Source: Mesostigma viride (taxonomy: Eukaryota; Streptophyta; Mesostigmatophyceae; Mesostigmatales; Mesostigmataceae). Taken from it: 64,000 bases of DNA. The DNA lies in the NCBI GenBank assembly GCA_009746045.1, contig RPFO01000164.1:4289151-4353150 (forward strand), given 5' to 3'. Below the pieces are notes generated by a model. The model was not told the DNA's origin. It searched no databases and saw only the letters and a program-made list of their open reading frames with translations. Made by a program: the position numbers and the translations under genes. Positions 49,697 through 63,179 of the stretch are shown here, piece after piece. Position 1 is the first letter of the stretch. The number at the start of each line of letters is the position of its first letter.

Positions 49697-50036
49697 GGTG
49701 GGCCTGAATGGTGAGATCGAGCTGGTCGCCCACCGCCTTCCCCGCGCGCGGGGTATGGCTGGGGCGCCCCCGCTCCTTCTCACCTTTCAGAACCCGGCGG
49801 ACAAGATCTCTTTCCTCAGACGCCGCAAGCGGCTCGAGAAGACTCACTTCACCCTTGACGACGACCTGACCCTGGCGCAGCAACAACGGCGACGGGAGCT
49901 ATGGCGCGACCTACCTCCAGCTCCGGCAGACCAAGGCGGGGCAGCCGGTGTACTGGAAGGGGGCGGCCATCTACGTCGGCCACAAGCCATGGCCGGCAAC
50001 CCCCGCGGCCCCACCGACTCCAGACGCCCCAGCTTA
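49690..50036 (+). pseudogene. LINE ORF1-like fragment, frameshifted
   Basis: Plus-strand GEIELVAHRLPRARG, PPLLLTFQNPADKISFLRRR and TLDDDLTLAQQQRRRELW resemble the RNA-binding C-terminal region of L1-type ORF1 proteins. After a +1 shift it continues TYLQLRQTKAGQPVYWKGAA to a stop near 50035. It is dead, and partly interrupted by the LINE insertion to its left. Confidence 0.5.
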
Positions 50037-50799
50037 GCCCATAGTCCGGAAACGGGGCGATATATCGCCCCATTTGACCCCCGGTGGCGCGGCGCTCGAT
50101 TCCCTGAGCGCCGCGCCACCTGTGACGGATGTCAGTGGTCCGGTGGGTCTGGGAACACTTAATTAAGGACGAAGGTGATGCATAGGTTTGGGGGTAATAT
50201 TCGCCATAGCCTGGTAAATACAACGTGTATTGAGACAGTATCACGTGACTTTGGCGGGAAATTTTCACTCGCGCGCGCGCGTAATGAGATATGGGCATAT
50301 GGCTGCTAGCGTGCCGTTATCAAGGAAATTTTGCGTCTCGCGGCTTGTTTACAATGGTTCAGAATGTTGCTCAGAATGATCAATGCGTGATTTTCGTAGG
50401 TCAGGGGTGGCCAGATGTATAGCATTGGTAAAATACAGGTAGGACATTACTGCTTTCTTGGTCGTCAGTACCAGATGCCGGAGTAATGGCATGCCATATT
50501 TCGATTTTCTTCTTATGGCCCGGCAGTCTGCGCCAGCCCGAGCACCCAGTTTTGGTACGGGACATCCGCAGCAGCGTCCCTGTGAATTCGGATGCGTTTA
50601 TAGGTCATCTTTGCACAGAACATCAACCTGGTAATCATGTCGGATGCATGCATTATGCGGCTATGGCGGCCTATGCCTGGAAAGCATTAGCCAGTGTGAG
50701 ATATGAGGGTCCCGGCCAGCAGAACCCGGAAAGGTCGTGATCAAGCCAGGTACGGCAACGTGTTTGCATGTCGTTTGCACGGGAATCGGTCGTTTATCT
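50037..50799. other. Unannotated region
   Basis: No gene or element recognised. A short alternating GC run (CGCGCGCGCGCG) lies near 50270. Confidence 0.45.
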
Positions 50800-50992
50800 G
50801 GCGGAGCCAATTTTCGGAAGAACCGTTAGGTTCGCCAGAATTGGCGAAGCTTATAAGGCCGTACACGTGAGAAAACATAGGAATAGGGGATGAAAATCCG
50901 TCAATCCATCCATCCATACATACATACATCCACCGAATTTGTCCCGAATTTGCAAGCATAAGGGTGAGGTTCTTCCGAAAATTGGCTCCGCC
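50800..50992. mobile_element. Foldback element
   Basis: A perfect 25-bp inverted repeat (left arm 50800-50824 beginning GGCGGAGCCAATTTTCGG, right arm 50968-50992) encloses about 143 bp, including CATCCATCCATACATACATA. Weaker symmetry with ACGTG/TTTGCA motifs continues outward to about 50757 and 51030. Probably a small MITE. It sits just left of the second 3.4-kb element. Confidence 0.6.
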
Positions 50993-51053
50993 GTAGAGTT
51001 TCAACGGGCAAGTTGCAAACACGCACGTTACTTGATACATCCATTTTACACGA

Positions 51054-54000
51054 CACATCACCTAAAATCGGTCCGTCCGGTTACATGAGATCCTGGGAAT
51101 TTTGGCGCGAACGCGTCGCGTTGAGGACGACGGGACCAGAAAAATTCCACCTCGCATGGCTGTCGACCCTATGTCCGCCGGAATATCAGTCAAAAGTCAA
51201 TTATGCATGTTAAGTCGCTGCGATGGATGCAAACGACGCGTAAACTCTCCTGCTTTGCGATGATGCATGGTAGATATTATTCGCGTATGTTCATGCGTCA
51301 AAATAATTCGCAAACTGAGACGCTGATTTTTTGTGTCGGCCAGATCTGGAATTGGCAGCGAAAATGCATGTTTATTAATTGTGGGGGAAACTTTTTTGTT
51401 GGAAGCTCACAATTCCCAAAAGGTGGAATCCGAATGGGCTTCAAGTCTACTTTCACGAGCGCTAATCAGTTTTTCGAGAAACGAATCACATTTTCCAGGC
51501 TGTCGCATTACCTGCCGGCAGGTCAGATTTTGCTGTTTTCAGTGACGTTTACGACCGTCCTTGCTTGATGCGTTTCTTCCTTTTTTTCGGCTCACGGCAT
51601 GGCGGGGCTTGTTCCAACATGCCTGCGGAGGTGTAAGCTGTGTAGCCATGATTTAAAAGTCACATATTGCTCTCGCGCCACCATCTGTTACTGCTCGACA
51701 CTGCAAGAAACACTGGTTGCCTGCTCGCAACGCAAGCACAAGCACGACAACGGTGCCCTAATCCACATCCAGGCGTGTATTTCCGAGAAAAACTTCAGGC
51801 TTTTGTCGCGGCATACCTTCGGTGTTCCAAGCCGTTCACCGCTCCCCGAAATAGTCTTATGACTCGCTTTTATAGCATTGTGGGTTCGCGTCCGCCATCT
51901 CCGCCGGGTGCTGACACGAGATGTTCGCGCTGAACCTGGACTGCAAGGTCGCCCGCTACCGGCTAGCTGTACGTATTTAGCAAGCTCTGGATGATATTGT
52001 CATGGTTTTGGTGCAGGAAGGTGCTGTGGGGGGGTCTATCTCACCTCTTTACCTAGCTTTCCTCCTCCTAGCTTGACAGCTAAGTTTGCATCAGGAAGTC
52101 ATGCTTGTTGACAAAGCTCGATGGATATAAACCTTGGGATGTGCTGTGAAGGTGTTAGCATGCTTGCTTGAAGAATTGAATGCGTATTTGTGCAAGCCAT
52201 GGACATTTTTTATTAAGGGCAGTAGGTAGCAGCCACGTTCTTATTCAATTGTGTCAGGACGTCTATGTTGCCTTTACTGCACTCTGTCCTAGAGGAGTTT
52301 GATGCCACTGTAGATGACTATGACCAGTGGGGTGGTGAGGATGGGCCGGTGTGCTGCTGGGGTGAGCCTGAAGGGCACCTTGGATCACGTGACCCTTAGG
52401 CAATCATGCGAGGCTGTGCAGTTTATGGCTTGTGATGTATGGATGCAGCGGGTGAGGCAGGTTGTCGTTGCCGTGGCCTGTGTTAGTGAACTCTATCATC
52501 TTTTAACTTACCCAAAGCCCCCCTAGACCTAAACTGCCTCGCCTTCTTTGAGGGGTTGCCTTCTTTGAGGAGTGCCATGTCTTGAAAGGTTTGTTGGGGC
52601 CCTGGCATTTCAGAGTAGGTTGAGGTGGAGAGGGGTGGCACACTGCTAGGTGATGGCAGGGCCATCCATGTGATGCACCTTACGTTGGGATGGGGACCAT
52701 GCATTTGTTCTTGTTGCTAGCATGGGCAGGGTGAGCGGCTGGGAGTAAGGTGTAAGTGCTACTTGCGCCACTGTCCGAAAGGGGAGCTCCATGCGGTGGG
52801 CAAACAGCGTTGCAAGCGTACACTTAACACAAATGTGGTCTGATGCACTCAGCTGACCTGCCATTTCTCTTGATGCACCAAACCACACTAAAGGCTTGAT
52901 ATAGCCGGTAGGAAATGCATGTGCATGCAGTGTCAAAAGCAGAGAGGGACACTGTTAGCACATGAGTGTGATTGTAAACCGATGAGTGTGAGCCTCCCCG
53001 TGCCATCCCATGCATTTTACACCTATTTTTGGCAAGCCCCCATCATGCCGCAGTTATGCACCGCCTATGCAAGGGGGATGAATAGACAGTTATAGGTGTG
53101 TTGAGGGATGAGATAAGGGTAAACATGAGGAGCCATGCAGGCTAAAACGGAAGGGCGATGTCAACAGTGTGTTTGCCCAGATTTTGATGTCAGGAGGGGC
53201 TGAAAGATCAGTGGCCACGATAAACCTAGGTGGATTACATGAGAGATGACACGACCATGAGAGGGTGGTAGATGAGTTCAACTGAGAAGAGCTAGCATTA
53301 CATGCACAGATTCTTAATGACCTATGGACTGTCCAAGGGTTGGAGTTCAGTGCACGTTCCAAAGACTATGATGAGCATGACGATGATGGCAAGGGGGCGG
53401 GGGGGCGCAATTAGGACAGGCACTGATGCAGAATTATGTTGTACAGCAGCTAGGTGCTGAGCTCAATTGAATAGCAGCCCAAGCCACTGCTGTCCTTGAT
53501 TGCGCTTTGTATTTCCATGTAGCAGAGAGGCACCTGGCAGATATATATTTGGATTAGCTGCTATAAGACACGCACAGCAGGGGTGCCCAGCAGAGTGGGC
53601 CAAGTACTGCAAAGGAGATTGTGTGTGCTGCCGAGCGGGGCCCGTTTAGAAAAGAGACTGGTCAGCCGACAGGCACGACTGGTCAGCCAAGCTCCCCTTC
53701 TTGAGGCTTGTAGGCACTATGGTGCTTGTTCCGAATGCCAGCATCTACTGTGATTGATGGTGATTTTATCCCTTGATGATCGCTTTTTTAGTCTGTGTTG
53801 GCTAATGTATCCAGCCCCAGTGGCATGTATATGAATCCCATGACAGCCATGACGATAATTGAGTGAAGAATGCAAAGTTTTCCAAGACAATGGCGCAGAA
53901 TATGGAGTATTTTTGCAAAAATCGCTCTATTTCTGCTTGCATCCGTCACTTTTAGTGGGCCGGCAGTGGTCCTAATATGTCCAACTTGTGTTCTAGTGTA

Positions 54001-55439
54001 AATTCAAGTATTGTGCTATTAATGTGACGAATTCTGGCATGGTTGGGCCGCATATGTGCTGGCAGGGGCTTCATAAGTTTGAAAATAATGCACTAAAACG
54101 GTGTTTTGGCTCATGTATGCCAGAATTATAGCACATAGTTTGGTCCTACATTGCATACTTAAGGGCGGTTTTTGTCTTTGGATATAAATTAATAAGCATG
54201 ACCATTTCCAGCTGAATTGGACTACATTTACTACTTGTGTGTGGCTGCTATGCCTCCTTATGCCTGGAAAACATCGTTTTTTGCACTTTTCCACGTCACG
54301 GTTTGATGCTAAAAATAGGTCAGTTGGCCCCCCAATTAATGTGATGTGAACAGGGTCCTAGGGGGACCTTAAGTCCAGAAAGGCACCCCGATCTGACTAT
54401 ATGTGTAGGTGTAAGTTGGCGATGCCATGGTAACCGGAGACGTCCGTCCTATAGTCAGCAAAATTGGTGCGAGAGGTCCCCAGTTCGATTCCGGTCGGAT
54501 TCATTTGCAGATCGCGTTTTTCCGCGTTTTCCGCGGCCCGGTACTGAACGCAAATGGTTTTCACCTTTGCGGAGTGCCTGATCAAATATACGCTTGGCTG
54601 ATTTCGATAGTACCGGCTACGCCCCCTTCTACTAAAAAGAAGGATTCAGCCGTGTTCAGCCCGTCTCACGGTGCGAGACTGAACAAGTCTCGCGTGCAGA
54701 CACGTGTGTAGTACTCCTACACACAGATCTCGAGTGATTTATCTAGTACCAAATCCGAAAGGCTTGCATCACTCCCCGGACAGGAGAACTTTTGCGGATG
54801 ACTGTAGGTGTAAGTTGGCGATGCCATGGTAACCGGAGACGTCCGTCCTATAGTCAGCAAAATTGGTGCGAGAGGTCCCCAGTTCGATTCCGGTCGGATT
54901 CATTTGCAGATCGCGTTTTTCCGCGTTTTCCGCGGCCCGGTACTGAACGCAAATGGTTTTCACCTTTGCGGAGTGCCTGATCAAATATACGCTTGGCTGA
55001 TTTCGATAGTACCGGCTACGCCCCCTTCTACTAAAAAGAAGGATTCAGCCGTGTTCAGCCCGTCTCACGGTGCGAGACTGAACAAGTCTCGCGTGCAGAC
55101 ACGTGTGTAGTACTCCTACACACAGATCTCGAGTGATTTATCTAGTACCAAATCCGAAAGGCTTGCATCACTCCCCGGACAGGAGAACTTTTGCGGATGA
55201 CTGTAGGTGTAAGTTGGCGATGCCATGGTAACCGGAGACGTCCGTCCTATAGTCAGCAAAATTGGTGCGAGAGGTCCCCAGTTCGATTCCGGTCGGATTC
55301 ATTTGCAGATCGCGTTTTTCCGCGTTTTCCGCGGCCCGGTACTGAACGCAAATGGTTTTCACCTTTGCGGAGTGCCTGATCAAATATGTGTGGGAGATAT
55401 GACCCCATGTAACAAAAAAGGCCGTTTTTAGGTGATGTG
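51054..55439. mobile_element. 3.4-kb terminal-inverted-repeat element, copy 2 (inverted)
   Basis: Reverse-complement of 15840-19237, with the same CACATCACCTAAAA / TTTTAGGTGATGTG ends and only scattered single-base differences visible by eye. It is interrupted by a SINE array (54406-55390). Flanking DNA is unrelated to that of copy 1, so the pair arose by transposition, not by segmental duplication. No transposase frame. Confidence 0.8.
54406..55390 (+). mobile_element. Tandem tRNA-related SINE array inserted in copy 2
   Basis: Units begin at 54406, 54805 and 55204 (399-bp period, apparently identical); the third is truncated. Each has TGGTGCGAGAGGTCCCC and the B-box-like AGTTCGATTCC. The linker carries ACTCCTACACACAGATCTCG. 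The insert is bounded by ATATGTG at 54399-54405 and 55384-55390, and copy 1 shows the uninterrupted sequence, confirming a 7-bp target duplication. Confidence 0.8.
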
Positions 55440-56215
55440 AGTGTATCAGTGCCTCTTGCAGCAGGTTTCCATGCCTGCTGTATGAGTGCTATTAGCCCCA
55501 AATCTGCTCAGTTTGTGGTGTTTCTTTGGAGGATGCCATTCCGTTAGTGCTGGTTTAGCACTTCTTTGTTTCCCAGCACTTTTTACAGTCCTATGTGGCT
55601 GTATACAATGCATAAGTGTGTGGCATTTCATGGATGGCTGCTTACGCGCGCGTAACCCACACACGTAAGTGAGCGCATTACATAGGTCAGATGGGCTATC
55701 CGTGCGGTCTGACCCAAGGAAAGCATGGTGGCACTATCTATTGACATTATCCAACCCCAAAATAATTTTTTAGAACCCTCCCTGCAGGGGTAAACTACTA
55801 AGGGGATTTCCCTTGCCTGAAAATGATCGTCTTTTGTCCAACTTTGGCAGTAAATATCTTGCAAGATTCCCGATTTCTGGCCTGCGCTGGTTGTCTCCTT
55901 GATCTTGCAAAGCACTGAATGGACTCGGGATATTATTGCATTTTCTGAAAGCCCTTGAAGTGTAGATACTCCTAGCACCTTGGTTGGGGGTATTTGGAGT
56001 TGTGGCCTATGAGTTATGATTTTTTCCATTTTCAGGGGTCTAAAAATGCCCAAAACCCATTCCCGGACTATGGGTTAGGGGAATACCGGCAGTAGTAGTG
56101 TAGAATAGATAGACCGTGGCCATGTACATGTACGCCTCCTACATGCAGGATACCAGCTGATTCACGAGCATTACTTAGCCTGATCAAATTAGTGCCTGAT
56201 CAAATTACTTAGCCA
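55440..56215. other. Unannotated region
   Basis: No gene recognised. About 55867-55902 (GATTTCTGGCCTGCGCTGG) matches the retroelement near 14105, so at least one retroelement fragment lies here. Confidence 0.4.
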
Positions 56216-56500
56216 TAAGTACTCCTACACACACAGATCTCGAATGATTTAAATCTAGTGCCAAATCCGAATGGCTTGCATCACTCCCCGGAAAGGAGAA
56301 CTTTTGCGGTTGGACTGTAGGTGTCAGCTGGCGATGCCTTGGGATCCGAGGAGACGTCGATCCGTCCTATACTTCAGCAAAAGTTGGTGCGAGAGGTCCC
56401 CAGTTCGATTCCGGCCTGGATTCATTTGCAGATCGCGTTTTCCGCGGACCGGCACTGAACGCAAATGGTTTTCACCTTTGCGGCGTGCCAAATCAGATCT
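56216..56500 (+). mobile_element. Degenerate SINE copy
   Basis: It contains CTCCTACACACACAGATCTC, the linker with GAGAACTTTTGCGG, and GTTGGTGCGAGAGGTCCCC followed by AGTTCGATTCC. It corresponds to one 399-bp-type unit with several insertions and deletions, so it is older than the array at 54406. Confidence 0.65.
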
Positions 56501-56754
56501 TTAGCCATGTACATGAGTGCCTACGATGTGCCACACCCCAGATGATGCCTAGCTTTATTTAGTTAAGCTGTGCCCATGCAGAGAGCTGCTCTCTGCTGAG
56601 ATGCCATGCTCTAGCTTTTGTATAGCTATGATGATCTTCCCCCCCATGACAGGCTCCCCCTCAGCTGGGCATAGCTTGATAGATCACGGGGGTGCCTAGG
56701 TGCCCTGGTGCGCACCTAGAGCACGGGTCGTTTACATTCCCACCCTTCAGCAGG

Positions 56755-57190
56755 AAGTAGCTTAGAATGTATTATAGGCCATATGCCCCCTCTCAAGGGC
56801 TATGTGCTACATATACTCCCAACGGAGTTATGTCCCCATCTAGTGCTTAACGGTTGGGGGATGATGCAGACGATATTTGAAACTTTTGTGTAATTATTTC
56901 CCTAATGAGATTAGCATAGTACTCCGTGGCATGCCTTTGCGCATGACACACAAGTACTTACTTACTTACTCCTAATTAAGTAATTAATTAATCGTTGTTG
57001 GTCAAAGACTACGACCGATACATTAAATGATGCTCCTTAAAGCCCAGTGTTTATTGCAACGTCATCCACATCTGTTCGGTGCTGCCCCTTGGCACCTGTA
57101 CATGCAAGCTCTACAAACAGCTAGGTCAGTCGTGGACTGGCTGCCGGATCGCGTACGTAGTCCGAGCATATCTGCATGAACCCTCTGATG
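56755..57190 (+). mobile_element. Degraded relative of the TTAC-tailed retroelement
   Basis: 56755-56970 repeats the 3' region of 14400-14560 (GTGCTTAACGGTTGGGGGAT, GTGGCATGCCTTTGCGCATG) and ends in a short ACTT run. 57000-57190 repeats the segment encoding LVKDYDRAI at about 13427-13580, with frameshifts. The order is permuted relative to the intact copy. Confidence 0.6.
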
Positions 57191-57697
57191 ATCTGCCAGA
57201 AGGAGGGGGGACATCCAGCCAAAACAGCACACTCACTCGTGTGTCCGGCGCGGCACCTCCGGACGTGGAGCGGCCGGACTCCCAAAACGGGAAAAAATGT
57301 GTCCGGCGGAAGAATTTTGGCGACGGAGTGTTACTACACCTGTCGAAATGTTTAGGGCGGCGTGAAGAAAAATTTTGAGGAGCTAACTCCTCCCGCCTGT
57401 CCGGCGCCTGGTTTTAGGAAAGGAGTGCGCTCTGGTGACCCCGCTAGCGATCGGTCAGGCGTTTGATTTTAAGTGCAGGAGTCCGCTTTGGCCCTGCTGT
57501 ACTTACTTAACTGACGCTGAGAACTTACCAAGTATTGGTTGATTCTTTCGAGGAAGACGTATCAACTTTCAGGCAGGCGTCAGGTTGTTGTTGATTCTGA
57601 CACCCGGGACCTGCCGTCAGGCAATAGGAAGCGAATCCGCCCGCTTGACGTCATTCTTGCAAGTTTCCGCCATTGCACCAACAACCAGCCTGAAGCC
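57191..57697. other. Unannotated region left of the GTT array
   Basis: No gene supported. CCAGAAGGAGGGGGGACATC and GTGTCCGGCGCGGCACCTCC-like GC-rich text occurs, without recognised motifs. Confidence 0.4.
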
Positions 57698-59277
<1,580 letters not shown>

Positions 59278-59690
59278 ACAAAATGTTTAATCATCATTGA
59301 ACTGCTTCTACTGGAAGACTATGATTGTACTATCGCTTACTATAAGAGCTTCTACTAAGAGATGCCGTACCGCAATAAGTGCCACGTGTCGTACAACCAA
59401 CGTAGCACGTAGCACACTCCCAAAGTTGTCGTTTTCGATCCGGCGCAGCCTTTTGGCTGACAAAGCGCACCGACTCAGCCATTTTTCACTTTGGCTGGCG
59501 CCGGGCGGCGCGGTAGGCCAAACCCGGGAGTACGCTCATGTACGATTTTAGGGGGGATATCCCCCCTCCTATGCCAGATGTGAGGGGATTCATAAGTGTT
59601 TGCTCAATTTCATAAATTTTACTCAATTTTTCCACATGTGATTAAATCCTTATATTTGTCAATAAAGCAGGGGTCATCCAGCCTTCAGAC

Positions 59691-61600
59691 CATGAAAATA
59701 GACCACCCACAAAAATTGGGCTCATTCTGAGCTCAAATGGTGACATGTGACAGCATACATGTGCAGTTTTTCGTCATTTTCCCCCTTTTCTTACATGAAA
59801 CAAATATGAATAGTGAACAAATGAACTCATATCAGGCTGGATTCTTGCAGGCAGCATTTATACCATGAAAATAGACCACCCACAAAAATTGGGCTCATTC
59901 TGAGCTCAAATGGTGACATGTGACAGCATACATGTGCAGTTTTTCGTCATTTCCCCCCTTTTCTTACATGAAACAAATATGAACAGTGAACAAATGAACT
60001 CGTATCAGGCTGGGTTCTTGCAGGCAGCATCTATACCATGAAAATAGACCACCCACAAAAATTGGGCTCATTCTGAGCTCAAATGGTGACATGTGACCGC
60101 ATACATGTGCAGTTTTTCGTCATTTTCCCCCTTTTCTTACATGCAACAAATATGAATAGTGAACAAATGAACTCATATCAGGCTGGATTCTTGCAGGCAG
60201 CATCTAGACCATGAAAATAGACCACCCACAAAAATTGGGCTCATTCTGAGCTCAAATGGTGACATGTGACAGCATACATGTGCAGTTTTTCGTCATTTTC
60301 CCCCTTTTCTTACATGAAACAAATATGAACAGTGAACAAATGAACTCATATCAGGCTGGGTTCTTGCAGGCAGCATCTAGACCATGAAAATAGACCTCCC
60401 TCAAAAATTGGGCTCATTCTGAGCTCAAATGGTGACATTTGACCGCATACATGTGCAGTTTTTCGTCATTTTCCCCCTTTTCTTACATGAAACAAATATG
60501 AATAGTGAACAAATGAACTCATATCAGGCTGGATTCTTGCAGGCAGCATCTAGACCATGAAAATAGACCACCCACAAAAATTGGGCTCATTCTGAGCTCA
60601 AATGGTGACATGTGACAGCATACATGTGCAGTTTTTCGTCATTTTCCCCCTTTTCTTACATGAAACAAATATGAACAGTGAACAAATGAACTCATATCAG
60701 GCTGGGTTCTTGCAGGCAGCATCTAGACCATGAAAATAGACCACCCACAAAAATTGGGCTCATTCTGAGCTCAAATGGTGACATTTGACCGCATACATGT
60801 GCAGTTTTTCGTCATTTTCCCCCTTTTCTTACATGAAACAAATATGAATAGTGGACAAATGAACTCATATCAGGCTGGATTCTTGCAGGCAGCATGTAGA
60901 CCATGAAAATAGACCACCCACAAAAATTGGGCTCATTCTGAGCTCAAATGGTGACATGTGACAGCATACATGTGCAGTTTTTCGTCATTTTCCCCCTTTT
61001 CTTACATGCAACAAATATGAATAGTGGACAAATGAACTCATTTCAGGCTGGATTCTTGCAGGCAGCATTTATACCATGAAAATAGACCACCCACGAAAAT
61101 TGGGCTCATTCTGAGCTCAAATGGTGACATGTGACAGCATACATGTGCAGTTTTTCGTCATTTTCCCCCTTTTCTTACATGAAACAAATATGAATAGTGA
61201 ACAAATGAACTCATATCAGGCTGGATTCTTGCAGGCAGCATTTATACCATGAAAATAGACCACCCACGAAAATTGGGCTCATTTTGAGCTCAAATGGTGA
61301 CATGTGACAGCATACATGTGCAGTTTTTCGTCATTTTCCCCCTTTTCTTACATGAAACAAATATGAATAGTGAACAAATGAACTCATTTCAGGCTGGATT
61401 CTTGCAGGCAGCATCTAGACCATGAAAATAGACCACCCACAAAAATTGGGCTCATTCTGAGCTCAAATGGTGACATGTGACAGCATACATTTGCAGTTTT
61501 TCGTCATTTTCTCGGTTAACTTACATGAAACAAATATGAATAGTGAACAAATGAACTCATATCAAGTTGGATTCTTGCAGGCAGCATTTAGAAAATGCAC
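59691..61600. repeat. 173-bp satellite array
   Basis: Eleven units begin CATGAAAATAGACC at 59691, 59864, 60037, 60210, 60383, 60556, 60729, 60902 and about every 173 bases to 61421. The AT-rich monomer includes GGTGACATGTGACAGCATAC and TTTTCGTCATTTTCCCCC. Variants alternate partly in pairs, suggesting a higher-order unit. The last copy decays at about 61600. Confidence 0.95.
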
Positions 61601-61847
61601 ATTGCCAGCTTTTACGTCATATCCCATTGAAAAAAAATAGATGAGCCATGAGCCATGAAACCTGTTCACCCAAATATGGTTTTATCCCATTTGATATATG
61701 TTCTACCAATTGTAAGGACATGTAATAAACCTATGAACCAAGGTCATAAGACACGGAATGTGTTGATCACAAGGCTGCTAGCCGCAAAGCATGCACCGAG
61801 AAGGTAGGGCAGCCATGAAAAATTAAAAGCCACATGCGGCAAGGCTA

Positions 61848-62280
61848 GTCATCAGAGTCTGAATCAGGAATGATGGGAGGCCGGCGCTTGTGGCGCGGGG
61901 TGGCCTTGGCTTGCTTCATTGCCGTGGAACGCTGGGCGACCTGCTTGCGAATGCACTCAGTAATGTCCGCCTTCCCTCGCGCAATGCTCGCAGGTGGAAG
62001 ATTTGGCAACTGCACACCGGGGCATGCGCAAAGCGCAGCCTGCACCTCATCAAATCCCACTATTTCATCGTCGCCATCGGAGTATAGCAGATGGGCCATG
62101 TCGTGCTCCTTACTAAAGGCCGTCACGAGCGATTATTCTAGCTCCGCAAAATTATTGCAATCAGCCAATTTGATCGAATTCACCATCGTCTCGCTCGGGG
62201 TTGGCACGCCTCTCCCAATGATGCCTCTCCTGCCTCTTTTGTGGCTCGATCTTCCACCGACTCAGCGCGGCGTATGAAAG
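61848..62280 (-). pseudogene. Broken reading frame with acidic C-terminus
   Basis: On the minus strand one frame reads SHKRGRRGIIGRG, then SETMVNSIKLADCNNFAELE, an in-frame TAA near 62145, then SLVTAFSKEHDMAHLLYSDG and DDEIVGFDEVQAALC, ending RRPPIIPDSDSDD and TAG at 61848-61850. Coherent composition on both sides of the TAA suggests one protein broken by a stop. The family is not recognised. It could be the last exon of a retroelement or a host gene. Confidence 0.35.
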
Positions 62281-62286
62281 TTCCAT

Positions 62287-62950
62287 TCATGCAGAATTCA
62301 TTCACCGACCCCCAACACTGACCGTACAGCCAGAACATACGAAAAGGTCTTGCATTCTCAATGAAAATGGGCTGTAACGGCATTCCATTGAGAATTCCAT
62401 TCAGAACTCATTCACCGACCCCCAACACTGACCGTACAGCCTGAATTGGGCTGAACATGCGAAAAGGACTTGCATTCTCAATGAAAATGGGCTGTTGCGG
62501 CATTCCATTGAGAATTCCATTGAGAACTCATTCACCGACCCCCAACACTGACCGTACAGCCTGAACTGGGCTGAACATGCGAAAAGGACTTGCATTCTCA
62601 ATGAAAATGGGCTGTTGCGGCATTCCATTGAGAATTCCATTGAGAACTCATTCAACGACCCCCAACACTGACCGTACAGCCTGAACTGGGCTGAACATGC
62701 AAAAAGGTCTTGCATTCTCAATGAAAATGGGCTGTTGCGGCATTCCATTGAGAATTCCATTGAGAACCCATTCACCGACCCCCAACACTGACCGTACAGC
62801 CTGAACTGGGCTGAACATGCGAAAAGGACTTGCATTCTCAATGAAAATGGGCTGTTGCGGCATTCCATTGAGAATTCCATTGAGAACCCATGCACCGACC
62901 CCCAACACTGACCGTACAACCTGAACTGGGCTGAACATGCGAGAAACGAA
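62287..62950. repeat. 120-bp tandem repeat (40-codon period)
   Basis: Five and a half units spaced at 120 bp (110 for the first), with core ACCCCCAACACTGACCGTAC and CAATGAAAATGGGCTGTTGC. As 120 is divisible by three, a minus-strand frame of 186 codons repeats a block with CSAQFRLYGQCWGSV and MECRNSPFSLRMQ. No signal, splice context or known family supports translation. Confidence 0.85.
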
Positions 62951-63179
62951 GGACCATCCAAAAGTGAAAAAATTCTGATTCAAACAGTCCGCGGTGTTGT
63001 CCGAGCCTCGCATGCAAATGGCATTTGAATGAACAAAGCACAGTGACCGTCGTCTTTGCGCGCGCGCGGCTGCAGGTGCGTACAGCCTGCCAAGCACTAC
63101 CGGTAATTACTTTGTGCGCGCACGAACAAAACCAACGTCGCCGGCGATTGTTTACCAAAACGTGCCTGCATAATATGAT

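Noticed and set aside
54427-54560. tRNA gene
   Set aside because: B-box and T-arm-like sequence is present, but no complete cloverleaf can be drawn by eye, and the copies form a dispersed repeat family.
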